A DNA stretch of 64,000 nt from NCBI GenBank assembly GCA_002307375.1, contig NTJI01000004.1, positions 124,001 to 188,000 on the forward strand. Direction: 5' to 3'. The stretch's first letter is position 1, and each line of letters opens with the position of its first letter. The notes beneath the pieces were generated by a model that ran no database searches, was not told the DNA's origin, and worked only from the letters and a program-made list of their open reading frames with translations. Of the stretch, positions 48,526-57,580 are shown in pieces. The position numbers and the translations under genes were made by a program. This DNA comes from Lysobacteraceae bacterium NML93-0399 (GTDB taxonomy: Bacteria; Pseudomonadota; Gammaproteobacteria; Xanthomonadales; Xanthomonadaceae).

Positions 48526-49694
48526 ACGCCATGAGCCGTTCCAATCGTCACTCCCTAGCCATCGGCCTGACGTCCGTACTCGTTCTCGCAACTGGTTGCG
48601 TCCCGGCGTGGGCGCAGGAGACGGACCACGCCGCACACCATCCGGCAGCCAAGCCGGCTGCGTCACCATCGTCGCCAAGGCCCGCGGATCCGCACGCCGG
48701 CCATCTACCGACTTCACCGGACAAGAGTTCCGACGATCACGGGACGATGAACCACGGGAACATGCGGCACGGAGCTGCGAATCCTGCCGACAGCGAACAC
48801 ACCGGGATGGACCACTCCACGATGGACCACTCCACGATGGATCACTCCGGGATGGATCACTCCGGGATGGATCACTCCGGCATGGATCACTCCGGCATGG
48901 ATCACTCGGGCATGGATCACGCTTCCATGGGCCATCAACCTGGTGTCAGCGAGGATCTGCCGCCGACGGCCGAGCCGCGCGAGCCAATCCCGGTTGTCAC
49001 GCCGACAGATCGGGCTGCGGCGTTCCCGGACCTCGACGAGCACCTGATGCATGGTGAATCGATCAATTCCTACTGGGCGCTTGACCGGCTAGAGGCGTGG
49101 GACGCGGACGAGGACGGCACCGGCATGGCCTGGGAAGCACAAGGCTGGGTGGGTTCCGACTTGAACCGGCTCTGGCTGCGCAGCGAGGGCGAGCGTGCAG
49201 GTGGATCCACCGAGTCGGCGGATGTGGAAGTGCTGTACGGCCGAGCGATCGCCCGATGGTGGGACGCAGTCGCTGGTGTCCGCCATGACTTCGCCTTCGG
49301 CGGCGGGCCGTCGCGCACCTATGCCGCGCTCGGTGTGATCGGTCTTGCGCCGTACAAATTCGAAGTCTCCGCGACGGCCTACCTAGGCGAGTCCGGTCAG
49401 CTCGGGGTAGGTGCGGAAGCCGAATACGAAATGCTGTTCACCAACCGGCTGATCGGCCAGTGGCTGGTCGAAGGCGAGGCCTGGAGCAAGAACGATCCGG
49501 CGGTGGGAATCGGCAGTGGGCTGAGCAAGGTCGAAGCCGGTTTCCGCTTGCGCTACGAGTTCCATCGGCAGTTCGCTCCCTACGTCGGGGTGGTGTGGGA
49601 GCGTGCCTACGGGGGCACGGCGGACCAACGTCGCGCGCAGTCCGGTGACATCGACGACACCCGGATCGTCGCCGGCGTTCGAATCTGGTTCTGA
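48522..49694 (+). CDS. copB: CopB outer-membrane copper resistance protein
   Basis: 390 residues: signal peptide (MNAMSRSNRHSLAIGLTSVL then VLATGCVPAWAQ), a metal-binding segment made of MDHSG pentapeptide repeats (about 94-133), and a C-terminal CopB beta-barrel domain (AGVRHDFAFGGGPSRTYAAL, RLRYEFHRQFAPYVGVVWER). Works with CopA to hold copper in the outer envelope. The start at 48522 is inside the copA stop; longer frames to 48342 lie within copA. The repeat is described separately. Confidence 0.92.
   Translation: MNAMSRSNRHSLAIGLTSVLVLATGCVPAWAQETDHAAHHPAAKPAASPSSPRPADPHAGHLPTSPDKSSDDHGTMNHGNMRHGAANPADSEHTGMDHSTMDHSTMDHSGMDHSGMDHSGMDHSGMDHSGMDHASMGHQPGVSEDLPPTAEPREPIPVVTPTDRAAAFPDLDEHLMHGESINSYWALDRLEAWDADEDGTGMAWEAQGWVGSDLNRLWLRSEGERAGGSTESADVEVLYGRAIARWWDAVAGVRHDFAFGGGPSRTYAALGVIGLAPYKFEVSATAYLGESGQLGVGAEAEYEMLFTNRLIGQWLVEGEAWSKNDPAVGIGSGLSKVEAGFRLRYEFHRQFAPYVGVVWERAYGGTADQRRAQSGDIDDTRIVAGVRIWF
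48801..48920 (+). repeat. 15-bp tandem repeat encoding MDHSG-type pentapeptides
   Basis: Eight in-frame 15-bp units, typically TCCGGGATGGATCAC, encode (S/T)(G/T)MDH. A ninth, degenerate unit (ASMGH) follows at 48921-48935. Units 3-8 are nearly identical in DNA, so copy number is likely to vary between strains. Confidence 0.9.
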
Positions 49695-49707
49695 TGGGAG
49701 AACATAC

Positions 49708-50478
49708 ATGCAACCGAAGACACGCAAGCGTGTTTGGTTGATCGGGGTTCCGCTGGTTGTCGTGGCCGGTACGGCGGGCTTCATGTGGGGCGGCGTGTAC
49801 AACGTCGCCGCCGATGACATGCACACGAAGCCCGTGCATTTCCTGCTCGAAACCGCACGCGAGCGCTCCATCGTGGCACGTCTGGGACAGCTGGACGTGC
49901 CGTCGGATTTGGACGATCGCACACGGATCGTCCAGGGCGCGGGCAATTATGCGGCCATGTGCGCAGGGTGCCACTTGGCTCCGTCGATGGCCGAAACCGA
50001 GTTGAGCCAAGGCCTGTATCCCACGCCTCCAGACCTCAGCAAACACAAGGTCGACGTGGCCAAAGCGTTCTGGGTGATCAAGCACGGGATCAAGGCTAGC
50101 GGCATGCCCGCCTGGGGCAAGAACATGGGGGACGAGTACATCTGGAACATGGCCGCGTTCCTGCAGGTGCTGCCCACGCTCGACGCGACTGCGTACAAGG
50201 AACTTGTCGACAGCAGCGAGGGCCATTCGCATGGCGGCGGCGAGACGCAAGGCCACCATGACGACGAAAAGGCCGAGGATCACCCTGCCCCATCCGAGCC
50301 GGGCAACAACTCCATGCCGCATGCGCACCCGCCGGGCGTGGACGACGATCACCACGGCCCGACACTCAGCGACACGGAAGTCGGGTTGGTGGACCACCGC
50401 CTTCCCAACGGCAAGGTGGAGTCGCACCCTGCACCACACACGCCCGTGGCCGGTGACGGCCATGCGCACACCCATTGA
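49708..50478 (+). CDS. Membrane-anchored c-type cytochrome with histidine-rich tail
   Basis: 256 residues: a signal-anchor (VWLIGVPLVVVAGTAGFMWG), one haem site CAGCH (about residue 90) with methionine ligand candidates in SGMPAWGKNMGD, then a 90-residue tail with many histidines (EGHSHGGGETQGHHDDEKAE, ending GDGHAHTH). The start at 49708 follows GGGAGAAC. It lies inside the cop operon. It may take electrons from copper oxidation by CopA; this is an inference from context. Confidence 0.75.
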   Translation: MQPKTRKRVWLIGVPLVVVAGTAGFMWGGVYNVAADDMHTKPVHFLLETARERSIVARLGQLDVPSDLDDRTRIVQGAGNYAAMCAGCHLAPSMAETELSQGLYPTPPDLSKHKVDVAKAFWVIKHGIKASGMPAWGKNMGDEYIWNMAAFLQVLPTLDATAYKELVDSSEGHSHGGGETQGHHDDEKAEDHPAPSEPGNNSMPHAHPPGVDDDHHGPTLSDTEVGLVDHRLPNGKVESHPAPHTPVAGDGHAHTH

Positions 50479-50497
50479 TCTCCTTGGAGCCCACGCA

Positions 50498-51007
50498 ATG
50501 AACGCAACAGCAATCTCGTTCACCCTCGCACTGGCACTGGCCGTCGTGTCCCCCGCAATGGCGCAGGCGACACAGCCGCACGCACATCACCCCGCTGCCG
50601 CGGCATCTGCGGACGTCGACGTCCCAGTCACTGCAGAGGCCGCGGTCGCCGTAGCGGAGCGTTTCAACAGCGCCCTGTCTAGCGGCGATCTGGCCACGGT
50701 CGAAGCCCTGCTCGCTGCCGACGTTCTCATCCTCGAGTCCGGGGGCGCCGAACACAGCCGCGAGGAATACATGGGCCATCACGCAGTCAGCGATGCGGCG
50801 TTCCTCAAGGGCGCCCATCGCCAGCTGCTCCGTCAGCGTGCACGAACCGCTGGCGAGTTCGCGTGGGTCGGAACCGAAAGCGAGCTGCACGCCCAGAAGG
50901 ACGGCAAGCCACTGACCGTCCAGAGCACCGAAACGATGGTGCTGAAGCAGACCGCCGACGGCTGGCGGATCGTCCACATCCACTGGTCCTCGCGGACCAA
51001 GCGCTGA
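50498..51007 (+). CDS. Exported NTF2/SnoaL-like (DUF4440) protein
   Basis: 169 residues: signal peptide (ISFTLALALAVVSPAMAQA), a short histidine-rich head (PHAHHPAAAA) and a cone-shaped NTF2-like fold (AVAERFNSALSSGDLATVEA, SREEYMGHHAVSDAAF, DGWRIVHIHWSSR). No catalytic residues are clear. It lies in the cop operon, 19 bases after the cytochrome gene. Role unknown; copper binding through the terminal HIHW and N-terminal histidines is possible. Confidence 0.72.
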   Translation: MNATAISFTLALALAVVSPAMAQATQPHAHHPAAAASADVDVPVTAEAAVAVAERFNSALSSGDLATVEALLAADVLILESGGAEHSREEYMGHHAVSDAAFLKGAHRQLLRQRARTAGEFAWVGTESELHAQKDGKPLTVQSTETMVLKQTADGWRIVHIHWSSRTKR

Positions 51008-51021
51008 GTCGAGAGTTTGAA

Positions 51022-51546
51022 ATGACTACGCTCAGATTGCACCGCCTGACTTTTGTGGTCCTTGCCGTGGCTGGTCTGGGTGCTTGCACCCAGGATGCTT
51101 CATCCGCGCAACCCACAACCTCGCCCTCCGCACAGGTTGTCGTCCAATCAGCCGACGCGACTCCAGCAGCCCTGCCACGCATGACCGTCCACAAGACCCC
51201 GACCTGCGGGTGCTGCGGTGCCTGGATCGACCACGTGCAGAAGGCGGGCTTCACCGTGGATGTGCACGACATGGATGACCTGGGGCCGCTCAAGGAGCGG
51301 CTGGGTGTCCCCTATGCAAAGGGCTCCTGCCACACGGCCGAGATCGGCGGATACGTCATCGAAGGCCACGTCCCGGCCGCGGACATCAAGCGTCTCCTCG
51401 AAGAAAAGCCGGACGCACGCGGCCTGGTCCTCCCAGGGATGCCGCTTGGTTCTCCCGGCATGGAGGTTCCGGAGGGGCGACAGCAGCCGTACACGGTCGA
51501 GCTGGTCCATCGCGACGGAACCACTGAACCGTTCGCACAGCACTGA
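51022..51546 (+). CDS. DUF411 lipoprotein, copper-associated
   Basis: 174 residues starting with a lipoprotein signal (LTFVVLAVAGLGAC, lipobox LGAC). The DUF411 domain has VHKTPTCGCCGAWIDHVQKA with the TCGCC motif and a second cysteine in GSCHTAEIGGYVIEGHVPA. DUF411 proteins (CopG/PcoG-like) are thioredoxin-fold metal-binding proteins common in copper and silver operons. Start at 51022, 14 bases after the preceding stop. Confidence 0.82.
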   Translation: MTTLRLHRLTFVVLAVAGLGACTQDASSAQPTTSPSAQVVVQSADATPAALPRMTVHKTPTCGCCGAWIDHVQKAGFTVDVHDMDDLGPLKERLGVPYAKGSCHTAEIGGYVIEGHVPAADIKRLLEEKPDARGLVLPGMPLGSPGMEVPEGRQQPYTVELVHRDGTTEPFAQH

Positions 51547-51616
51547 TCCGTCGCAGCAACAGGGGGCGGTGTTGCGGGCGCGCCAATTCTCGCCCGCAAG
51601 GAAGAAGGAGAACCAC

Positions 51617-51967
51617 ATGACTCACCATTCCGCCGCACACCGGTCCCAGGCCATGAACGAGTGCATCGACAACTGCACGCAGTGTCATGACATCTGCCTG
51701 GAGACCATCAACTACTGCCTGACCAAAGGAGGTGCCCACGCGACCCCAGAGCACATTGCACTACTTGCGACGTGTGCCGATATCTGCGCAACCAGTGCCG
51801 ACGCGATGCTGCGCGGTGCCAGCGCTCACGACGTGGTTTGCGGTGCCTGCGCGGAGATCTGCCGCCAGTGCGCCGATGCATGCGACGCCATGAACGACCC
51901 GGAGATGGCGCGCTGCGCCGAAGTTTGTCGCCGTTGCGCGGAAAGCTGCAGCGCCATGGCGGCTTGA
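51617..51967 (+). CDS. Four-helix-bundle copper storage protein (Csp/DUF326)
   Basis: 116 residues with 16 cysteines spaced along helices (CIDNCTQCHDICLETINYC, CADICATSADAM, CGACAEICRQCADAC, CAEVCRRCAESC). This is the Csp pattern, in which cysteines point into a four-helix bundle and bind many Cu(I) ions. There is no signal peptide, so it should be cytosolic (Csp3-like). AAGAAGGAGAACC precedes the ATG at 51617. Confidence 0.88.
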   Translation: MTHHSAAHRSQAMNECIDNCTQCHDICLETINYCLTKGGAHATPEHIALLATCADICATSADAMLRGASAHDVVCGACAEICRQCADACDAMNDPEMARCAEVCRRCAESCSAMAA

Positions 51968-51973
51968 CGCGTC

Positions 51974-52002
51974 GAGGATCCCGCCTGAGCGGCGGGATCC
52001 TC
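51974..52002 (+). terminator. Hairpin after the Csp gene
   Basis: Perfect 12-bp arms GAGGATCCCGCC (51974-51985) and GGCGGGATCCTC (51991-52002) with a 5-base loop, seven bases after the stop. There is no U-run, so it may only attenuate or protect the transcript end. It divides copL-csp from copC-copD. Confidence 0.6.
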
Positions 52003-52132
52003 ATCTCAAATATCAAAAGCTGACCAACCGTGGTTTCGGTGACAGCCCGACACCTAACGCTTGTCGCATCGAACACAGCGCGGCCCTCCCGAACGGGGCT
52101 TTGCATCACATTCGCAATGAGGATTTATCCAT

Positions 52133-52516
52133 ATGAAGTCGTCCAACGTCATTCGCTCCTTCGCGCTCGTCCTCGCAATCGCGGCCGGGCAGTTTTCGCT
52201 GCAGGTCGCGCACGCCCACGCCGCGCTGCAGCAGTCCACACCGGCGGCAAATGCGGTGGTGGCCTCGCCAGGCCAGATCGATCTCGTGTTCAACGAGACA
52301 TTGATTCCGCGGGCGTCGCGTCTCAAGTTGCTCATGAAGCACGGCAGTTCCACCATGCCGATCGAGAATTTCACGACCGAGATCGTCAACAACGGCAAGA
52401 CCCTGCGTGCCAAGTTGCCTGGACCGCTGGCTCCGGGCGTCTATACCGTGGAATACCGCGCCGTGGGAGGCGACAACCACCCCATGACGGGCAGTTTCAG
52501 CTTCACGGTGCGCTGA
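52133..52516 (+). CDS. copC: CopC periplasmic copper-binding protein
   Basis: 127 residues with signal peptide (FALVLAIAAGQFSLQVAHA). The mature protein begins HAALQQSTPAANAVV, giving the N-terminal histidine ligand, and has the CopC fold motifs FNETLIPRASRLKLL and DNHPMTGSFSFTV. It binds Cu(II) and hands it to CopD. copD follows after ten bases. The 130-bp region ahead of it probably contains its own promoter. Confidence 0.9.
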   Translation: MKSSNVIRSFALVLAIAAGQFSLQVAHAHAALQQSTPAANAVVASPGQIDLVFNETLIPRASRLKLLMKHGSSTMPIENFTTEIVNNGKTLRAKLPGPLAPGVYTVEYRAVGGDNHPMTGSFSFTVR

Positions 52517-52526
52517 GGAGCCACAA

Positions 52527-53456
52527 ATGTTCGACCTGTCGGCTTATGCACTGAGATTCCTGGAATACCTTGTTCTCATGGTGCTTTTCGGGGTTCCACT
52601 GTTCGGTTGGTACGGTTCGCGTCGATCGACACTCGCCGACGCCTTGGCCGGGTGGCCACTCATGGGCGTTCTATTGGTGAGTGCCGCCGTCGGTACTGTG
52701 CTCACCGGGGCCGATATCGTTCTCAAAACCGCGGGCATCATGGGAATGCCGGTTGCCGACGTTGATCGCGCATCGCTTGGCTGGTATCTGCTCGAGACGT
52801 CCGCGGGCCGGGCAGCCATGGCGAGAGGCGCGCTGCTGGTCGCCCTGATGTTCGTGCTCGGATGGCATCGTCGCCGCGGGAAGGTGGAGACCGCCTTCCC
52901 GCTGGCGGCGACGCTGGCGGGCGGCGCACTCGCTTCTCTGGCATGGAACGGCCACGCGGCCGCTGGTGAGGGCGTGGCAGGCGCGGTCCGGCTTGCTGCG
53001 GGCCTTGTCCATCTTCTTGCGGCAGGCGGCTGGATCGCAGCGGTCCTGATGTTCCTGGGGATGCTCCTGCGCGGCAAGGAGGCCTCCGGCAGCGGGCGTC
53101 TGCGATCAACGTATGACTATCTGCATGGATTTTCGACGCTGGGAACGATTTTCGTTGCCGCGCTCGTCGTGTCCGGCATCGTGCACTACGGGGATCTCAC
53201 CGCGTGGTCGTTTTCGGCCCTGTTTCAGAGCACCTACGGGAAGTTCCTGCTGTTCAAACTGGCTCTGTTCGGCGGAATGCTGGGCCTAGGGGCGCTGCAC
53301 CGATGGACGCTGGTGCCGCGCCTGGGACGGGCGCTGACCAGCGGAGAACCTGCACAGGAGGCGCGTGCTTTGCGGCAAAGTGTTACGGCTGAGGCCGCGC
53401 TAGCCATCTTGATCCTGATTGTTGTTTCAGTTCTCGGGACGCTCAGCCCCGAATAG
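52527..53456 (+). CDS. copD: CopD inner-membrane copper protein
   Basis: 309 residues with about eight transmembrane segments ([59 protein letters not shown]). The central [18 protein letters not shown] loop and [12 protein letters not shown] are standard for the CopD/PcoD family. It moves copper across the inner membrane, with CopC as periplasmic partner. It ends 61 bp before the copper ATPase gene. Confidence 0.88.
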   Translation: MFDLSAYALRFLEYLVLMVLFGVPLFGWYGSRRSTLADALAGWPLMGVLLVSAAVGTVLTGADIVLKTAGIMGMPVADVDRASLGWYLLETSAGRAAMARGALLVALMFVLGWHRRRGKVETAFPLAATLAGGALASLAWNGHAAAGEGVAGAVRLAAGLVHLLAAGGWIAAVLMFLGMLLRGKEASGSGRLRSTYDYLHGFSTLGTIFVAALVVSGIVHYGDLTAWSFSALFQSTYGKFLLFKLALFGGMLGLGALHRWTLVPRLGRALTSGEPAQEARALRQSVTAEAALAILILIVVSVLGTLSPE

Positions 53457-53517
53457 CTGTTTAGCCCGCAATGGCACACTGCTTTGGCAGTCCATCTCCA
53501 GTAAAGCGAGCGTCGGC

Positions 53518-55944
53518 ATGAACTCACCGTCGTCCCATGACCATCACCATTCCACAGGCGAAGCCCCTGTCGAGACTGCGGATGGACGGGTAACCGACCC
53601 GGTCTGTGGCATGCAGGTAGATCCCGCCACCACGCCGCATCATGCGGACCACGCCGGCGCCCATTTTCACTTCTGCTCGGAGCGATGCCGCGCGAAGTTC
53701 GTGGCTGATCCCGAGCGCTACTTGACGTCCCGGGATGAGCCTGAGGTGGCCCAGCCCGGCGCCATCTACACCTGCCCGATGCACCCTGAAGTCCGGCAAC
53801 AGGGTCCGGGTAACTGTCCTTTCTGCGGCATGGCGCTGGAGCCGGAAATGCCGAGCCTGGAGGACGATGACAATCCGGAACTTCGCGACTTCTCGCGCCG
53901 GTTCTGGTGGACGCTTCCGCTGACGGTGGTGACGCTGGTGCTGGCCATGTTCGGCCAGTACCTCCCGCGTGTCGTGCTGGACGACGTGCAGATCCTGCCC
54001 TTGTCGATCGACGTGCAGACCTGGGTCGAGCTGGTCCTGACCACACCGGTCGTGCTGTGGGCCGGCTGGCCGTTCTTCGAGCGCTGCGTGCAGTCGATCC
54101 GCAACCGCAGCCCGAACATGTTCACCCTCATCGGGATTGGCGTTGCGGCCGCCTTTGGCTACAGCCTGGTCGCCACGCTGGCACCCGGCTTGTTCCCGCC
54201 GTCGTTTACCGAGCATGGGCGCGTCGGCGTGTATTACGAGGCGGCGGCAGTGATTGTGTCGCTGACGCTGCTCGGCCAGATGCTGGAACTGCGGGCGCGT
54301 TCGAAAACGTCCGCGGCGATCAAGGGCCTGCTTGGTCTGGCGCCCAAGGAAGCCCGGCGGGTCAATGCCGACGGCACCGAGGAAGACATCCCGCTGACCC
54401 ACGTGCATGTCGGCGACCACCTGCGCGTGCGACCCGGCGAAAAGGTGCCGGTGGATGGCGAAGTGGTGGAAGGCCGCTCCAGCGTCGACGAGTCGATGCT
54501 CACGGGCGAACCGATTCCGGTCGAGAAGACGGCCGGCGACCAGGTCATCGGCGCGACCCAGAACGGCACCGGTGCGCTGGTGATCCGCGCCGCCAAGGTG
54601 GGTTCCGACACCGTCCTCTCGCAGATCGTGCAGCTGGTCGCGCAGGCGCAGCGTTCCCGCGCGCCGATGCAGCGTATGGCCGACACCGTCGCCTACTGGT
54701 TCGTGCTCGCGGTGCTGGCGATCGCGGTGGCCACCTTCTTCATTTGGGGCATCTTCGGCCCGGAGCCCGCTTGGACCTACGCCGTGCTGAACGCGGTTTC
54801 GGTGCTGATCATCGCCTGCCCCTGCGCACTGGGCCTGGCGACGCCGATGTCGATCATGGTTGCCACGGGCAAGGCGGCACAGGTGGGCGTGCTGTTCCGC
54901 GATGCCGAAGCCATCGAGCATATGCGCCGCATCGACACCCTGATCGTCGACAAGACCGGCACCCTCACCGATGGGCGCCCGGCCTTCAAGGAAGTCGTGG
55001 CCTTCGAGGGCTTCGACGCCGACCAGGTGCTGCACCTGGCGGCCAGCCTGGACCAGGGCAGTGAGCATCCGCTGGCCGACGCCATCGTCGCCGAGGCCCG
55101 ACGCCGGAACTTCGAGTTCGACCGCGTGGAGGACTTCGACTCGGTGACCGGCATGGGTGTGCGCGGAACCGTCGCCGGTCACGCGCTTGCGTTGGGCAAT
55201 ACCGCACTCATGGATGATATGGGCGCCGATCCCGGTGCGCATCTCGACGTCGCCGAGCGTCTGCGCCGCGAGGGTGCTAGCGCCATGTTCCTCGCCGTGG
55301 ACGGTCGCTTGGCGGGTCTGATCGCGGTCGCAGACCCGATCAAGGCGTCGGCCGCGACCGCCATCAATGAGCTGCACGCCGCCGGGCTGCGCATCATCAT
55401 GGCCACCGGCGACGGGCTCACCACCGCACGGGCTGTGGCCACCGAACTGGGCCTGGACGAAGTGCATGGCGAGGTCCGCCCCGAGGACAAGGCCGAGCTG
55501 GTGCAGCGCCTCAAGCGCGAGGGCCGGCGGGTGGCGATGGCGGGCGACGGCATCAACGATGCGCCCGCGCTGGCCGCGGCCGACGTCGGCATTGCCATGG
55601 GCACGGGCACCGACGTCGCGATGTCGAGCGCGCAGATCACCCTGGTCAAGGGCGACCTGCGCGGCATCCTGCGCGCCCGGAAGATCTCTCAGGCCACCGT
55701 GGCCAACATGAAGCAGAACCTCACCTTCGCCTTCGTCTACAACGCGCTGGGGGTTCCAATCGCGGCCGGGGTGCTCTACCCCGCGTTCGGGATTCTGCTG
55801 AGCCCGATGGTTGCGGCGCTCGCCATGAGCCTGAGCTCGGTATCGGTGGTGGCCAATGCCCTTCGCCTGGCGAAGTCCGCGTCGGTCCCGGCGGGACCGA
55901 CGACGAATGCACCAGACCAGGTGCCGGGCCTGGCCCGGACTTGA
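53518..55944 (+). CDS. P1B-type copper-transporting ATPase with YHS domain
   Basis: An 808-residue pump. Residues 27-70 form a YHS metal domain ([20 protein letters not shown], ending CSERCRAKF). 84-110 is a heavy-metal-binding zinc-ribbon-like segment ([22 protein letters not shown]). Eight helices follow. The copper site is [14 protein letters not shown], the phosphorylation loop DKTGTLTDG, the HP motif [10 protein letters not shown] and the hinge [10 protein letters not shown]. It exports Cu(I) from the cytosol. Start at 53518; frames upstream lie in the copD tail. Confidence 0.92.
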   Translation: MNSPSSHDHHHSTGEAPVETADGRVTDPVCGMQVDPATTPHHADHAGAHFHFCSERCRAKFVADPERYLTSRDEPEVAQPGAIYTCPMHPEVRQQGPGNCPFCGMALEPEMPSLEDDDNPELRDFSRRFWWTLPLTVVTLVLAMFGQYLPRVVLDDVQILPLSIDVQTWVELVLTTPVVLWAGWPFFERCVQSIRNRSPNMFTLIGIGVAAAFGYSLVATLAPGLFPPSFTEHGRVGVYYEAAAVIVSLTLLGQMLELRARSKTSAAIKGLLGLAPKEARRVNADGTEEDIPLTHVHVGDHLRVRPGEKVPVDGEVVEGRSSVDESMLTGEPIPVEKTAGDQVIGATQNGTGALVIRAAKVGSDTVLSQIVQLVAQAQRSRAPMQRMADTVAYWFVLAVLAIAVATFFIWGIFGPEPAWTYAVLNAVSVLIIACPCALGLATPMSIMVATGKAAQVGVLFRDAEAIEHMRRIDTLIVDKTGTLTDGRPAFKEVVAFEGFDADQVLHLAASLDQGSEHPLADAIVAEARRRNFEFDRVEDFDSVTGMGVRGTVAGHALALGNTALMDDMGADPGAHLDVAERLRREGASAMFLAVDGRLAGLIAVADPIKASAATAINELHAAGLRIIMATGDGLTTARAVATELGLDEVHGEVRPEDKAELVQRLKREGRRVAMAGDGINDAPALAAADVGIAMGTGTDVAMSSAQITLVKGDLRGILRARKISQATVANMKQNLTFAFVYNALGVPIAAGVLYPAFGILLSPMVAALAMSLSSVSVVANALRLAKSASVPAGPTTNAPDQVPGLART

Positions 55945-55988
55945 CACGGATCAGTTGCACCGTCCCCGGCAAGAGCTAAGCTCCCGTC

Positions 55989-56411
55989 ATGGCCCGCCTT
56001 CGCCACCGGAAATGGTTCCAGCGCACCGTCCTCCTCGCGATGGCGGCGCTGCTCTGGTCCCAGTTCGCGTTAGCCGGACATGGCGAGTGCCTGGATCTCC
56101 CAGGTTCGCCGGCCGCACTCGTTACTGCCGCCAGCGACGCCCGACACAACCACGGCCACGACTGCGATGCCTTGCTCCCCTCGGCGAGCAAGGCGCTGTG
56201 CGACGCACACTGCACCGAAGGTGACATCTCGGCGGACAGTGGGCGCATCCCTCCGGTCCCGCCGCTGCTCGCCGGCGCCTGGCACCCCTGGTTCGCGGTG
56301 GCTGATGTCGCGAATGGCTCCCAGGTGGCCACGTCCCCCTGGGTCGACTCGCCCCCCAGACCCGCTTGGCACCGACCAACTGCCCATCCAGCGGCCCTCC
56401 TGCTGATTTGA
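55989..56411 (+). CDS. Small exported Cys/His protein, uncharacterised
   Basis: 140 residues with a signal peptide (TVLLAMAALLWSQFALAGHG) and scattered metal-type residues (GECLDLP, ARHNHGHDCDALL, LCDAHCTEG). It follows the copper ATPase by 44 bp and has the look of the CzcI/CopL-like accessory proteins, but I do not recognise a family. The C-terminal third is proline-rich. Confidence 0.55.
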   Translation: MARLRHRKWFQRTVLLAMAALLWSQFALAGHGECLDLPGSPAALVTAASDARHNHGHDCDALLPSASKALCDAHCTEGDISADSGRIPPVPPLLAGAWHPWFAVADVANGSQVATSPWVDSPPRPAWHRPTAHPAALLLI

Positions 56412-56703
56412 TGCCCGAACGCTGACTGCCCCGCACCTCCTGTGCGGCGCAGTGCTCTGCGTTCGTGCCGTGCTGCATCACGGCATGTGCTCCTGCCCCC
56501 GTCCGAGCGACCTGCGTCGCGTCGGCCCAAGGACACTGACATGGCATCCCCGTTCAAGCGTTTGCAGGCCAGGCGCCTGCACCCTCGTCCCCTGCTCCAC
56601 CCCAGGCACGCGCTCCGGCACCTGATGTCCTGCCTGCTCGCAGGCGCCCTATGGTGTTGGCGCGCAGCCTGGGTCAGTTTTAAGTGCGCGCCAACAGCTT
56701 CGC
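56412..56703. other. Debris between cop operon and ATPase fragment
   Basis: An ATG at 56541 opens a 63-codon arginine-rich frame (MASPFKRLQARRLHPRPLLH) that I do not trust as a gene. The segment ends in the hairpin at 56655-56696. Nothing else is recognisable. Confidence 0.4.
56655..56696. repeat. 12-bp-arm inverted repeat at an ATPase break point
   Basis: TGTTGGCGCGCA (56655-56666) and TGCGCGCCAACA (56685-56696) are perfect inverted arms around 18 bases containing GGGTCAGTTTTAAG. The loop resembles the ends of IS21-type elements as I recall them. It marks the spot where the P-type ATPase gene is truncated. Confidence 0.5.
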
Positions 56704-57561
56704 GTGGCCGCGTCGGTCCAGCGCGACGCTGAACATCCGATCGCGCAGGCGCTGATGACCAGCGCCAAGGAACATGGCATCGACGTTCCGATGTCGCAGG
56801 ACTTCGAGTCCATGCCGGGACGCGGCGTGCGCGCAGTCGTCGAGGAGCGCTCGCTCCACGTTGGCGGGCCGGGTCTGTTGAGAATGCTCGCGGTCGAACC
56901 GCCGGAGACGCTTCGGCGGGCTGCCGAATCAGCGGCAGCCGATGGTCAATCTGCAACCTACCTGGTGGAAGGCGACCGGGTGCTCGCCGTGTTCGCGATC
57001 GCTGACGCCATCCGTCCCGAATCGTTCGATGCGGTCAAGCGTCTGCACGACAACGGACTGGAGGTTGTGCTGCTGACTGGTGATTCCACCGCAGTCGGCA
57101 ATGCGGTCGGGAAGGAGCTCAATATCGACACCGTCTTCGCCGAGGTCCTGCCAGAGGACAAGGTGGCAAAGATCGAGGAACTGCAGGCCCAAGGGAAGCG
57201 CGTCGCGATGGTGGGCGACGGCGTCAATGACGCGCCGGCGCTGCTCACAGCCGACGTCGGCATCGCCATCGGCACAGGGACGGATGTCGCGGTCGAGGCT
57301 GGCGACGTCGTACTTGTGCGCAGCGACCCGCGCGACGTCCCTGCGATCATTGCATTGAGCAAGGCGACCTATCGCAAGATGATCCAGAACCTGTGGTGGG
57401 CCGCCGGGTACAACATCGTCGCCATCCCGCTCGCTGCCGGCGTTCTCGCTGCATGGGGGGTCATGCTGCAACCCGCGCTTGGTGCAGTGCTCATGTCGCT
57501 GAGCACCATCGTGGTGGCGATCAATGCGCAGCTGTTGCGCCGGGCGGTACGGTCCCCATGA
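56704..57561 (+). pseudogene. P1B-type copper ATPase, C-terminal third only
   Basis: The readable part begins in the HP loop (VAASVQRDAEHPIAQALMTS) and continues through the hinge GDGVNDAPALLTADVGIAIG to the last two helices (WWAAGYNIVAIPLAAGVLAA). The metal domains, the CPC helix and DKTGT are missing. An internal ATG at 56704 keeps a 285-residue frame open, but without the phosphorylated aspartate it cannot pump. Truncation begins at the hairpin repeat at 56655. Confidence 0.85.
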
Positions 57562-57580
57562 ACATGAACTGGCGACACCT

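Noticed and set aside
48801..48920. Possible CRISPR-like repeat
   Set aside because: Contiguous 15-bp units without spacers, in frame in CopB and encoding MDHSG.
53524..55947. 807-codon open frame opposite the copper ATPase
   Set aside because: Antisense shadow of a P1B-ATPase with all motifs intact on the other strand.
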